From Corinectria fuckeliana (taxonomy: Eukaryota; Ascomycota; Sordariomycetes; Hypocreales; Nectriaceae), in the NCBI GenBank assembly GCA_019137255.1, contig WPDH01000364.1, positions 1 to 64,000 on the forward strand: a stretch of DNA of 64,000 bases, written 5' to 3'. The position numbers were made by a program, and so were the translations under genes. Under the pieces are notes generated by a model. The model searched no databases, was not told the origin of the DNA, and was given only the letters and a program-made list of their open reading frames with translations. Within the stretch, counting starts at the first letter, position 1; the number at the start of each line of letters is the position of its first letter. Below, piece after piece: positions 1 to 10,356 of the stretch.

Positions 1-840
1 TAAGCTATTTAATATTAAATATAAACTTATAAGTAGTTATACTAAGTATCTTTTTAGAAAAGTACTAAAAGTATTTATTACTAAGCTTAATACCTATTAT
101 AATATTATTATTTATTATATTAGAGGGTAGTAAAAAGAGAGAGATAAGAGATAAGATAACTAGAGTTTAAATAATAGTCTTCTTTTTTTTAGTAATACTT
201 TTTTATATAAAAGGTATTTTATTATATAATATTATATATAAGAATATAATTATATAAAAAGGTATATTTTTATAAATAATTAGTAATAAGAGAGAAAGAA
301 GAGACTAAGTATAAGATAATACTTCCTATTAGAATAAAAGTTAGCTTACTATTATATATAAATATATAAGAAATTAAAGGTTATTAAAAGTAAGCTAAAA
401 TAAGTAAAATAGGTATTAAAATATAATTTTTAGCTATATAAAACTATATATAAAAGAATAATAATTAAAAAGATAATATAATAGTATAAATCTAATTAAA
501 AGAGAGAGGTATTTATACTTAGGAATATAATATTAAAAAAAAAAAAAAAAAATTTAAGTTATAATAAGAGGTTTTTTTAAGCTATAACTAGATATATAAC
601 CTAAGGTTATATACTCTTAATCTTAAGATCTTAGTAAATATATATAATAAGATTATATAAAAGTATATTATATTAAGTAACTCTAGTAAAAAAAAACTTA
701 AAAATATTTAGGGATTAATTAATATATATAAAATAGAGTTATATAAGGGCGTATAAGGTTATATAAGCATATAATATAAGATAACTCTAGCGAAATTTCT
801 AAAAAAAGTTAATATAAGACACTAGGCCTTATAGCCTTCT
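1..840. repeat. AT-rich, probably RIP-mutated block
   Basis: This stretch is almost entirely A and T, dominated by TA-rich words such as tatata and taatat, with a homopolymer A run at about 535-550 and very few CpG or GC-rich triplets. Composition changes sharply to ordinary ~50% GC near 840. No reading frame of any length exists in it. Such blocks in filamentous ascomycetes are usually repeats degraded by repeat-induced point mutation (C to T in duplicated DNA). That origin is inference: I cannot recognise the parent element. Confidence 0.7.
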
Positions 841-1139
841 GTACTGTACCCTAAACAACTGCTGCGGGGTATGAGATAAGATCCGGGAGTTCTACAGAAT
901 GATGTTTAAAAGGCTCGCCACTGTCCTATACATAGATTACTTTCCGCCAGCCGTTGTCCAAATTCAGCCTTGTTCCAGTTCAGATACTTGGAGTCGAGTC
1001 GAAAGGGAGCAATGGCCTCCCAAATGTAGGGCCAATAGAGAGACGCGCCGAAATCATCAGCTGACTCTTTCCAAAGGGTTGAAAACCTCGCCACGCCCTC
1101 CAGGCTGGTAAGCATGTCCTATGCGCGAGCCCTCTCAGC

Positions 1140-1835
1140 ACATCGAGAGAGGAGGCAAAAGGGCTTTTCGCCCTGGCTGCAGACAAGGGTCTTGTGTTGT
1201 TGGAGTCGATGCCGTCTGCGTTCACGCCGGCAATGGAACGGATGACGGCCATCGCGCAGAATAGAAAAATCAGCCGAGTCCTCTCTTTGGCCGTCAACTT
1301 GAGTGTCCCACTGGTTGAAGAGACATCTCAGCGATGCTGCTCTTCCGCACCAGACGGTAGGCAGCTATGCGTTGGTCTCCTAGGCGAAGCTTTGCTGCCT
1401 GTTGTCCGTATACTGCACGGTCGTTTTGCCCGCAAAGTCCGCTCCCAGATGCTTACCTCCGGCTCGAACGAGGACCCGAGTCATCTGTGCCAACTAGCCG
1501 TGGACTACGACAATGCCGTAGCAACCGATACCATAGGTCACGGCATCATAATTCCCGAAACTATTACAGTTACTGGCAGCCAAGGCCATCTGACCGTGCC
1601 CGCGCCCTGGCGCGAGGCGTCGAGCTTCCATCTCCAGTTCAAGCATGTCAACTTTGAAGAAGCGTCAAACGAGCAAGATTTCCATTTCCCAACCAGACGA
1701 GGTGGATACAGGTTTGACTTGGCCGAGTTTGCGACAGTCATCAAGCTCGGACGGCCACAGAGTCATATGGCCACCAATGCCAATCATATACAGATCGCAA
1801 CACTCATCGAGCAGGCCTTGACTTGGCATCAGTGA
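1140..1835 (+). pseudogene. Gfo/Idh/MocA oxidoreductase relic (dihydrodiol dehydrogenase-like)
   Basis: The frame running through 1152-1835 reads like the C-terminal two thirds of an NAD(P)-dependent Gfo/Idh/MocA oxidoreductase of the dimeric dihydrodiol dehydrogenase / D-xylose dehydrogenase type. It begins with a stretch matching the end of the Rossmann domain (ALAADKGLVLLES, then FTPAMERM). It continues with a beta-sheet segment around TVTGSQGHLTVPAPW, where the family has a 'GTKG.I.iP.pf' motif, and ends with the 'FDLAEF.TVIKLGRPQSHM' helix typical of the C terminus. The N-terminal GxGxxG nucleotide-binding half is absent upstream and no start codon is credible. The usual length is about 330-390 residues and only about 225 remain. 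It lies just inside the border of the AT-rich block. I infer a truncated remnant; an unusual short gene is less likely. Confidence 0.55.
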
Positions 1836-2469
1836 AGGTGCTTGGAGGCGAATTTCTGTAAGTGGATTCAGGAACGCCATAGGCTTCATGGAAAGCCGCC
1901 ACTGCCTTTTTCTGGATGCACCTGAGCAACCAGTGTTGGGTATTTGTGTAGCCTCATTGTCATAAATGTTCTGTTCTTGAGCTCAGGGGAGTTTATCCAG
2001 AGGACCGGTATTATCACAATACAGTTAGCACTTAAGCTCCTCAAAGTTGGTGGAAGATGAATGGACCGTAACGTTTACTATTACGTGCTGTCTGGTCGTG
2101 TTCTGAGCCGAGTCTGTCCCCCTTCATTCATTTCGATGCGTCATGATGCAACGATGACCTAGTCTGCTTCTACAATAGAGGTCGTGTTTTTCCCTTTAGA
2201 CATATTCGAGTTCCTTTGGAGTGGCTTCCCTTTAGTATTTGATGGAAATCCACGTACTGTGTGTGGGTTGTATGGTTCTCGGCTGATCATGTTACAGACC
2301 TTGTTACGTTACAGTAGCATTCGGAACTTCTGGGTATTCCAACGCTTTCCGACTTCACATATGATATACATAAATAAGGATACAAAGATTCAATAGATCA
2401 CCTATCGACCCAGGTAAAGCTAAGAAAAGGAGTAACAGACAAGCAGATTCTAAGATCTCAATATCTTCG
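1836..2469. other. Spacer without recognisable gene
   Basis: No reading frame here resembles a known protein. It separates the oxidoreductase relic from the 3' end of the cutinase gene and should contain the cutinase 3' UTR and terminator. I see no clear signal sequence. Confidence 0.5.
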
Positions 2470-3231
2470 CTAAGAAGATGTAGAGCCACCGCTAACCGCA
2501 GCAACCCTCTGGATCAGGAACTCGGGCGCCGCGCCTGAAGCATCGGTTCCATACGCCAGATGCGGCGCGGCCACAACCAACGAGCCTGTACAAAGCAAAT
2601 CTCCGGTATTGCAGAACACCTTAGTACTCTCCGCCGGGTAGTCCGGGATCTTGCCGTCGTTCTGCTGGTTCTTGGTGTACCCAAAGAGCACCGTGCCAGC
2701 GATTTTGTCGCGGATGGTGGAGTCCACGTCCGTGATGCTCGCTGCCGCGAGGGCGGCGCCTTGGCTGTACCCACCGGCGATGAGCGTCGCACTAGGGCAT
2801 TTAGTGTTGGCGTCCTCGAAGAGCCCCAGCATCTCCTGGATGGCGGCGCTGGAGGTTCCCTGGGGGAGGGCGTTGTCGCCGAGGGTGGCTAGATACTGGC
2901 CGCCGACGCCCTGGATCCAGACGCCGTCTGTTCCATACTCAGCCTCCAGCTTGGAGGCGATACTTGGGCCGAGGGTACCCTGCATGATTTAAACAATACG
3001 TTCTTGCTTCTGTAGTTTGAGAAGGTGCTTGCTTACCAGGTTGCCGGTCTCGGTGGAGCCGCGAGCATAGATAAAGATGGCGCCGGGGCAGGAAGCGCTG
3101 TCGCCGTCGGAAAGGTCGTTGCGAGTAGTACTCCCGCCGAGCTGACGGGTATCGATGCTACGATCGCGATTGAAAGTAGGTAGAGCAGAGGCAGTGGCGG
3201 CGAGCAGCGAAGTGACGACGTAGAACTTCAT
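2470..3231 (-). CDS. Cutinase (secreted serine esterase)
   Basis: This is a secreted alpha/beta-hydrolase that cleaves cutin polyester and short-chain esters outside the cell. There are two exons, 3231-3037 and 2979-2470, with a 57-bp intron (GTAAGC...CAG at 3036-2980). The join reads TETGNL/GTLGPSIA, exactly as cutinases do, and gives 234 residues, the usual size. Residues 1-16 form a signal peptide ending at SALP. The family fingerprint CPGAIFIYARGSTE follows (Cys48). The nucleophile elbow GYSQG places Ser137; Asp192 lies in CNTGDLLC and His205 in APHLAYG, completing the triad. Cys48, Cys126, Cys188 and Cys195 can form the two conserved disulfides. The start at 3231 is chosen because it gives the signal peptide. 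A CCTCGG hexamer lies about 157 bp upstream. The gene appears intact. Confidence 0.95.
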
Positions 3232-3387
3232 TGCGACGGTTGCTGAGTGGTTCTAAAAATGCCAAAGATGCTGAGTTGAAGCTGCTTGTGGTTCCTGATT
3301 CTTCAGTCAAAACGGGATGAACGCAGGTATTTATCATACAGCAGCAACTCAATCGACATAACTTACACCAGGCTTCGGAGTTGCAAG

Positions 3388-3393
3388 CCTCGG
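3388..3393. promoter_or_regulatory. CCTCGG hexamer (possible CTF1/Far site) in cutinase promoter
   Basis: CCTCGG lies 157 bp upstream of the cutinase start codon. This hexamer is the core recognised by the fatty-acid/cutin regulators FarA/FarB and CTF1-alpha in Aspergillus and Fusarium. A hexamer on either strand is expected by chance in roughly one of eight promoters of this length, so it is only suggestive. A CTF1-beta-like regulator is encoded at 10.4-13.1 kb. Confidence 0.4.
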
Positions 3394-5260
3394 CTCGTCG
3401 CACGTAAAGTGAGTCGAAGTCCACTAGTGGGAAGGGGGACGGTCACATTTTCATTAACCCAAAATGCCAAGAACTTACAGAAATGCTTTTTTTCCACCGT
3501 TCTTGACTCATGTGTTTGCATCCTAGCAGTCCAATACGAAGTATTCCGCAGAGGCTTCGCGAAGCACCATCGTTTTAGGAAACATTGCCGAGTGTTTCAG
3601 CCCTCGCTGCCCCTTAGATGTTTCGATTTGTTTTTTTCTGGCCTGGCAAGTTATGTTGGAAGGGTTTCATCTGGGCCTGAAACCCCAATAGTTTCCAGGC
3701 AGGTGATAAGGTCAAGCCCATTCCTATTCTAGAAGAGTTTGCGAACAGTTTGAGTCTACTTCGTACATTGTTTGCGTGCGCACGGTCAACATCCGAACCA
3801 TCCGAATGAACGAGCAGTTTCGATGAGCGTCTTCTTACCTCGTTTTATCCATTGAAGTATGCCGATGAGATGCTATCATAGTTGTGCAGAAGCCTAGGCT
3901 ATGCTTCCCCCGCCAGGACCTGGTGAAGGGCCCATTCGGGGCGCAGGGGATGCTCTGGGGATTGGCTTGCTCTACATTATTTAAGATTCCAAGGTGGGAA
4001 GACATCTACAGAAGCCGATCGATGTCTGCGCTACAGTCAGCCCGTTTTTTTGGTAGTGTATGCCTGACAAAGACATTGAACGGTGTCTGCACATGGATCA
4101 ATGGTACTACGCAGTAGGCCCTGACTCATCATATGATGCAAACTCAAAGCGTCCAGTGCGCGGTATAAAGGAGGAGCCTGCCACACTCGAGATCCCCCAG
4201 CAGACTACCCTCAGTTAGGGGGTGATAAGGGTACCGAACCCTCTTAGCAACGGACTGTGTCCTTAGCTTGGCAGCTGCGCCAGTATTCTTCATTCGGTAT
4301 ATTTCCCCCTACAGTTCTGGTCAAGTTAAGGCGGCAGGTGGGGAGGTTCCGGCGATGACTGTCTTGCTGGCGACTTCCCATCATGTGGGTGTCGTTGTGG
4401 ATGGACGTCCTGGGCCGATGCCGATCGACGTCTAAGAACTTGCTAACCAATCAGAGTCAACGGGTCCATCGGGGGAGAAATCGGGTATCTGGGGGCAAAT
4501 CGATTAATTTAGCAGCCGCGGAAAAGAACAATGATGACAACTTGATCCCATCTAATGGCAATCATCTCGCTTGAAGATTGCTGAAGGGATCAGACAGAAC
4601 TGAGTTCTTCGCTCGGGAATGAACATCCTGCACCATTGTCCTGTTGATCGCTTCTGCCAAGTGGCGGGATTGCGGATATATGAGGATGGAATTGGTATGT
4701 TGTTGATTCCGTTTGCGTACCCATGTGAATAGCGAGCAGGGAACCCGCCACTAAATGTGTTAATGCGTGGCCTCAGTTGAGAATCAGTTGAATGTGGTAC
4801 TGGGAAAGTGTGCTTAGTGTATTCATGCTAAGGGCTGATGGCTGGCTCTGGGGTAACGGGCCTTGTGCCGAGCCAAATGGTTCCAGGAGATAGTATTTCT
4901 TTTAATTGCGAGACCACCAATAACACTAACAACGCCGTCTATTATAGGAAAGAAAGCTGCCATCATTGAGGAAGGCGAGAGTATATTAGAGGTTGGAGTT
5001 CTAACTTTTTACTCTTGCTCTGATCAATGATGCCTCTAGGTCGACGAAATAGCTCATTTTGGCCTACTATGATATTTCCAACTGCGGCAAAAGAGAATTG
5101 ATGCTTGGCTAGCCACATCATAGCAGTATAGTCAGCAATAAATACACAGTTCTGTATCAGTAGGTTCTTAAGTAATGCTAGAAGGTCCTCAGACAGTAAT
5201 GCCTGACGCCTGTTCAGCATATCAAAGCATAAATCAAGTGCTTAGCGTCACTCCAATCGC
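3394..5260. other. Intergenic region with one unclassified short minus-strand ORF
   Basis: This spacer lies between the cutinase promoter and the 3' end of the GIT1-like transporter. The only reading frame with protein-like composition is an 85-codon one on the minus strand at 5220-4963, with a hydrophobic middle (LLALLKNLLIQNCVFIADY) and no similarity I recognise. I do not call it a gene. Nothing else stands out. Confidence 0.4.
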
Positions 5261-7100
5261 TTATTTCTCAGCAAGCTTCTCATTGTCCCTCTGTATTGCT
5301 ACCCCCTCTTCAACACCATCAGAACGAGAAAGACCGAGTTGAGCCGTATCCCAGCCCTGGCTCTCAAGGTACTCGCGGAAGCGCTGGTCTTCGTGGGTGA
5401 TGGTGTCCTGGCCAACATTCGGAATGCAGAACAAGACAATCGCAGCTGACAAGAGGCAAAGACTGGAGGCGACCCAGAATGGATACTGGGCCGAAGCAAC
5501 GGTACTGTCACCGCCTGCCTTTTCTATGTAGGGGAACACCCAGGTTCCGACGAAGGCTCCGATCTTGCCAACCGCCGCAGCGATTCCGTAGTATCTTCCT
5601 CGCACTCCTGTGGCGCAAGTCTTCGCAGCCAACAGTCCGATGTTGTTACCTGGACCAACTAGAGGAAAGAAAGGTTAGCGTCTTCTCTACGCAGTTAGGA
5701 AATTGAGAAAGGAACTTACGCTCCCCCAGGGAAAGGAAGATGCCATACACGACGGCAAATGCCGCGATATGCTGCGAGATCTTGGCGTAGACACCAGCCA
5801 TAATAAACCCCACGACAGCTTGAAGAGTGACTCCGATAGCCAGCGTATACCGAGGGCCAATCCAATCGCTCACGAAGGCTCCGATAAGAGTTCCTGGAAG
5901 GTAAAACATGTTGATGACGGTGTTCCAGCCAAACACTGTCGTGAGGTTTGCCCCATCACCGTAAATTCCACTAAGGATGGAGGATGAGTAGATTCCAAAG
6001 GCGTAGACAGAGAACTGTATCCGTTAGTCGACTGAGAACTCGGAGGACTACTAAACGATGACTTCTGGACTTACGTTGTAGAGGAACCAGACAAGGCTCA
6101 CGCAGAGGAGGCGCCACCAGTAGAAGCGCAAGACGAGTGAGTAAGGGGTCTGGTGCTTCATGGACTCTCGAGAAAACTCCTCGGGCTCCTTGAGTCTTAG
6201 TCGCATAAAAAACAGGACCATGGGGAAGACAACACCAATGCCCAGACTAGTTCTCCAGATGGTGCTCAAGTGGCCATTGTGGCACGCGGCCGCGAGCACA
6301 TCTGTCTCGGCTGTCAGCAAGATGCACAACTTGATAGTCATGTAGAGCGTTACGAACAGGGAACAAAGGCGCCGATGACAAACCCAAAGTCAATCATGCT
6401 GTTGGTAAAGAGGATGAACCAGCGATTCCGAGTTCCTTCCTTCATCTTGCCACTGGTCTCGGCGCAACCAACGCTGCCAGCCGGGTACTCTCCTGTTAAA
6501 ACGTCAGCATGAACAAGCCAAGGGATAGCCAAAGCAGACTGCCATACCGCCAATTCCGATTCCAACGAAGAATCGCCAAGCCGTCAGCATGTTGAACATC
6601 CCCACAGCGTCTCCACGATAATATGAGCTAGTCGCCAGCGCAGTAAAGATGATGAGGATGACCGTGGAGACCATCAAGGAATTCGTGCGCGACCAGTGGT
6701 CGGCGAGAAAGCCAAACGTGAGCTGGCCTACCACTGTGCCGACAAAGGCAATATCGGCAACATACTTGAATGCGTTGGAGTTGATGTAGACGTCTCCGTA
6801 CTGCAGCTTGAGGGTGGTGTTGACTGAGCCAATGACCTAGACGGCATGAGGGTCTCGTCAGCTTCGTCAAGCCCGATACGGGGGAGCAAATTGCCGGGAG
6901 GTATTCAGCAACGGAGGTTTGAATCTCACATTATTGATATACCCGTCAGAGAACAGTCCAGCACCGCAAGCAAAGACAGGCAGGGCAGTTTGGAACCAGG
7001 AGCCTTGCGGGACAGGCTCAAGCGACGCGTCTACTTCTTCGTTGCCGTTGGAGCGGGATTCTCCCGGGCTCTCTCGGCTTCCCTTCTTGAACCCGAACAT
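5261..7100 (-). CDS. MFS glycerophosphodiester/phosphate transporter, GIT1-like
   Basis: This is a plasma-membrane proton symporter of the major facilitator superfamily, of the group containing yeast Git1 (glycerophosphoinositol/glycerophosphocholine uptake). My six-exon model is 7100-6930, 6836-6548, 6492-6358, 6310-6075, 6014-5720 and 5658-5261, giving 507 residues, normal for the family. Signatures include FSDGYINN at 50-57 at the start of TM1, GFLADHWSR at 99-107 (MFS motif A), WRFFVGIGIGGEYP after TM4, and GPGNNIGLLAAKTCATG in the C-terminal half. Four introns have good GT-AG ends. Intron 3 (6357-6311) needs a poor GTTCGT donor, but it is the choice that keeps the frame open. A mis-called junction or a small indel there is possible. 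The start has no upstream in-frame Met with family similarity. A CACGTG box lies 455 bp upstream. The exact substrate is inferred only from the subfamily. Confidence 0.87.
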
Positions 7101-7554
7101 TGTTGCGGAATGGGAGGGGAGATTCCGGTCCGTGTGCGACGGCCGACAGGACGGAGCAAAGATGAGCAGATGAGCAGATGAGGCACGAGCTATCGTGGAA
7201 AGATCTGGGGTGATGATCGACAGTGTTGGATGCAGGTTATAAAGCGACAGCCCGATTACCGACGGGATCACACGAGGCTGGCCGAGCGTCCGAGATAGAT
7301 CAGTCTCAGGCTCTAACTTAGGTCAGTCAAGAGGCCGGTCAATTATTCGGTGCCAGATAAGGAATAGCAAGCAGGATGGGGTTTTCGCTGTTGCAGGGAT
7401 TCACAGGTAGCCGCGGGGAAGACTCCAGACGTCATGCCAGGGAGCACATGCAGGACGAGTGATAAGACTGTGCAGCGTCTCGTTTCGTTGTCCTACTTAC
7501 TATGTACAGTAAGCTACTTGGTACGATCGACTTCCCCGCTGCAAAGCAAAAGCA

Positions 7555-7560
7555 CACGTG
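7555..7560. promoter_or_regulatory. CACGTG box upstream of the GIT1-like gene
   Basis: A perfect CACGTG palindrome sits about 455 bp before the transporter ATG. In yeast and Neurospora this is the core site of the phosphate-starvation bHLH factors Pho4/NUC-1, and yeast GIT1 is phosphate-controlled. CACGTG also occurs at several unrelated places in the window, so the assignment is tentative. Confidence 0.3.
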
Positions 7561-8479
7561 TTGGTGCCGAGGCACTGGAGTCCAGCCGCCGTCGATAACC
7601 ATGAACTGTACTACGTAAGTGAGACAGAAAGGATCCAGTCCCCCGTCGAGGCGAGAGTTGGTTGGACATCTTGATTCGTCTTCGTAGCACTATCAGGCTC
7701 GGTATCGCCGCGAGAGCTGCCCGCTGCCGATTTCTTTCCTCGTTGGGCAAGGCACAACCCCCACAGAGCCGGATCTAATCCCAATCGTTGTTGGTGCTGC
7801 TGCTGCTCACGGGAAGAGCAGCACGGCGTCTCCGATGAAATCCACTGTAGAGCTGTAGAGATATCGTCTTAGCTCAGTCTTGTTCGTCTGCATCCCCGCT
7901 CCAGTCGTAACGTAACGTTTTACCCGTGGACCAACACACATTCTGACGCCTCTCGCAACCTTTACGGCAGGTCGTAAACATCTGCGCCGCAAGGGAGTGG
8001 ATCTCACTTGGGACAAGGACCGGGTAATACGGCACTGCGCAGCCCGCAGCAAGATTAAGACTCCACCTGCAATGCGAGGACATACCAAAAGTTGTGATTT
8101 TCATTTTGTACCGAGTAATTACAGCGAGAATACCATTGATTATACGAGCATCTTGCTGATCTTCCCCACCATGGTCCTTCAATATGCTTTGTTGAGGCTC
8201 ATACTTATTTGTGCTGTCTGCTTTTCCTAGTCTTCCTCACTAGGCTGACTAGCACAGAAAGACTACATAAGTCATTAAGAACAAATGTGCTGGATTTCCG
8301 TGTCGTTCGTTCTATTTGTCGTTCAATATTGATTGGGTCGACAAACTAGGACCATTTCAAGTCTCTTCTTGTGTATCATTACATTGGAAAAAACAATTAG
8401 CGCACTAATTTTAAAGTGCACCATTATTGTTTTATGTAATATGGAAGAGTATCACTGCATTCCCTTTGAAGATTCCTAA
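7561..8479. other. Spacer without recognisable gene
   Basis: I see no coding similarity on either strand. It should hold the distal promoter of the GIT1-like gene and the downstream flank of the decayed zinc-finger gene. Confidence 0.4.
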
Positions 8480-9710
8480 TTCACATGCATCTATTCGTAT
8501 CCTAGCAACCAAGATCCGCCTTGCAAGCGTTTTCCAGGCCATCGGTCTAGTTGCCCCTTTTGCCAGCATGGCTACCTATGCTTGTTATGCTGCCAAAAAT
8601 GGTCGGCCCTATAGAACTTCTTCCCTTTACATTCTTTGAACTTATGGTGGACATGTAGATGCTCAACTCTTTCGTAGAAACTGGTTGCCGCAGTACCCGC
8701 ATATTGTCAGTCTGCCCAAGGCGGCTAGAAGATTCATAGACGGCGCTTTGTAATCTAGATTGAAACGAGACCAAAGGTCTCACTTGTATGCAGCGCGTTC
8801 ACATGCCTCTCGGCCTTGGCATTAGTCTTGAACCTATTGCCGCAGTATGAACATCCATATGGCTTCAATGCTTCGTGTGCACTTTATGACTTGTTAGCTG
8901 AAGAAGTGAAATTAGATGAGATCGACCTACTTTAGCCCCCCCGTGGTATCGAACTCTTTTGGCTTCCTAGGGCAGCATTTGCACATCAAAGGCCCCCTTT
9001 TCTTTGGCCCTTTTGGTCTGCTAGGTCTACGGTCAAGGTCCAGTCGGCCAAAAGCTTCATCGTCAACCTCAGACCCTATATGACTACTCGCAGAACTGAA
9101 ACTCGCGACAATCTTTTGTCTTCGCAGGGCTTGATGACTGGCGTTACGGTGACTCCGTTCGTGAGAGAGGTTTCTACTCCCGCTCTGATGGCGCACCTGT
9201 GAGTTATGCAGAGGACGATCATCCTCGGATCAGCTCCGGTCTCGGCTAGTTGAACGTGGATAAACAGCATGAAGGTAGCGTACGACAGCATTGCGGGATA
9301 GGCCTCCAGCACCTGTGAGTGGCTTGAGTCGGGGAGATGCGTGGAAGAGTTGTTTGATGGCGTTTCCGGGGATATTGATCGGGCAGAAATGGACTGGTGT
9401 GCCACCATCCACTTGAAGATGTCGATGCTTGGGGCTGCGTCGACTAACCTCAGCATCTCAAAAAGCAGGCTGCTTGTCTAGCCTACGTCCTCTCCTATTT
9501 GGCGGATTTCGGTGCATCTTGGAAAAGCCCGAAGATGAGGAGCTATCAACGGAAAGGTCTAGCAGGACTTGTTTGTCATGCGAAATTGAATCATCTCCGG
9601 CGTGATTTCGACGGGCCAAGGCGGAAGGCTCCCAAGTGTTACAAAAGCTGCCTTTGATCTCAAAGATTCGACTATCATTGCTATATCATTGCTACTGAAA
9701 GCCATCACCT
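8480..9710 (-). pseudogene. Decayed C2H2 zinc-finger transcription factor
   Basis: Read on the minus strand, fragments of a fungal C2H2 regulator appear in order but in different frames. A possible start is at 9705 (MAFSSNDIAMIVESL). A region around 9196-8927 ends in CKCCPRKPKEFDTTGGLK. A plausible ~50-bp intron (GTAGGT...CTAAC...AAG) follows. Next comes HEALKPYGCSYCGNRF...ERHVNALH, a full C-x2-C-x12-H-x4-H finger at about 8863-8798. Then stop codons occur, a frameshifted finger (CGYCGNQF, then RVEHLHVHHKF one base out of phase), and KKFYRADHFWQHNKHR. Finally, in yet another frame, HAGKRGN, a stop and TDGLENACKADL, matching the family ending 'HLKHSHAGxxGxWTNMLENAC'. The family Trp position is TAG here. 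At least two frameshifts and several stops show the gene is dead. The N-terminal limit is approximate. Confidence 0.7.
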
Positions 9711-10356
9711 AGATCTCCTGCTGGTAGAATAAGAACTGGATGTGATCCATGGAGTTGACCGTCAAATTTATGCGCTTTAGGCTCTAGAAACTCATTGGCC
9801 GACTTTGATACACAGCCCCTAATGATCCCAAGTCAGTGTCGATGTCTCTCTATGGAGTATTTGCGGGGGAAAGCAACCGGGACAAGGTGTAGGGTGACTT
9901 GTGGTTGGTCTTCTTTGTCTTTGCCGGCCGTACAAAGACTTGTTATGAACGCCTAGTAGCCCTGGCTGCAGTCACAGCTGCATATCGAGGCTGAGCCAGC
10001 GAATCTGATAGAAGGCGAGCCTCGATAAGGACTCTCATGCTACCCCCCTATCCCATCATGCCGTGGGCCACGCGCAATGTCCGGAGAAACCTCCACCCTC
10101 GTCTCCACTAAGCTCTCGGAGCTTGCTAGAGCCGTGGCATCCCTCGAGCCCATGATGCAGGCCATCGGAATTGGTTGGACTTTTACCATCTGGCCATTTT
10201 TGAAAGTTTCCTCCTTAAAGTGTGAATTTTAGGCCAGTGAGTTCGAGCATTCCCCAAACCATTGATCGTTGTCTAGCACGTAGTATCGTGGTACAAAAAC
10301 AGCAGCTTTCCGCCAGAAGGTTTTGCTAACTGCTTTAAATTCATGACCAAACTCCT
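9711..10356. other. Spacer without recognisable gene
   Basis: There is no credible gene. A 49-codon plus-strand frame starting at 10078 is too short and unlike any family I know. Confidence 0.4.

Noticed and set aside
906..1115. 69-codon minus-strand frame with protein-like sequence (WPYIWEAIAPFRLDSKYLNW)
   Set aside because: The composition is protein-like but I recognise no family, and it overlaps the upstream edge of the oxidoreductase relic, so I could not support a call.
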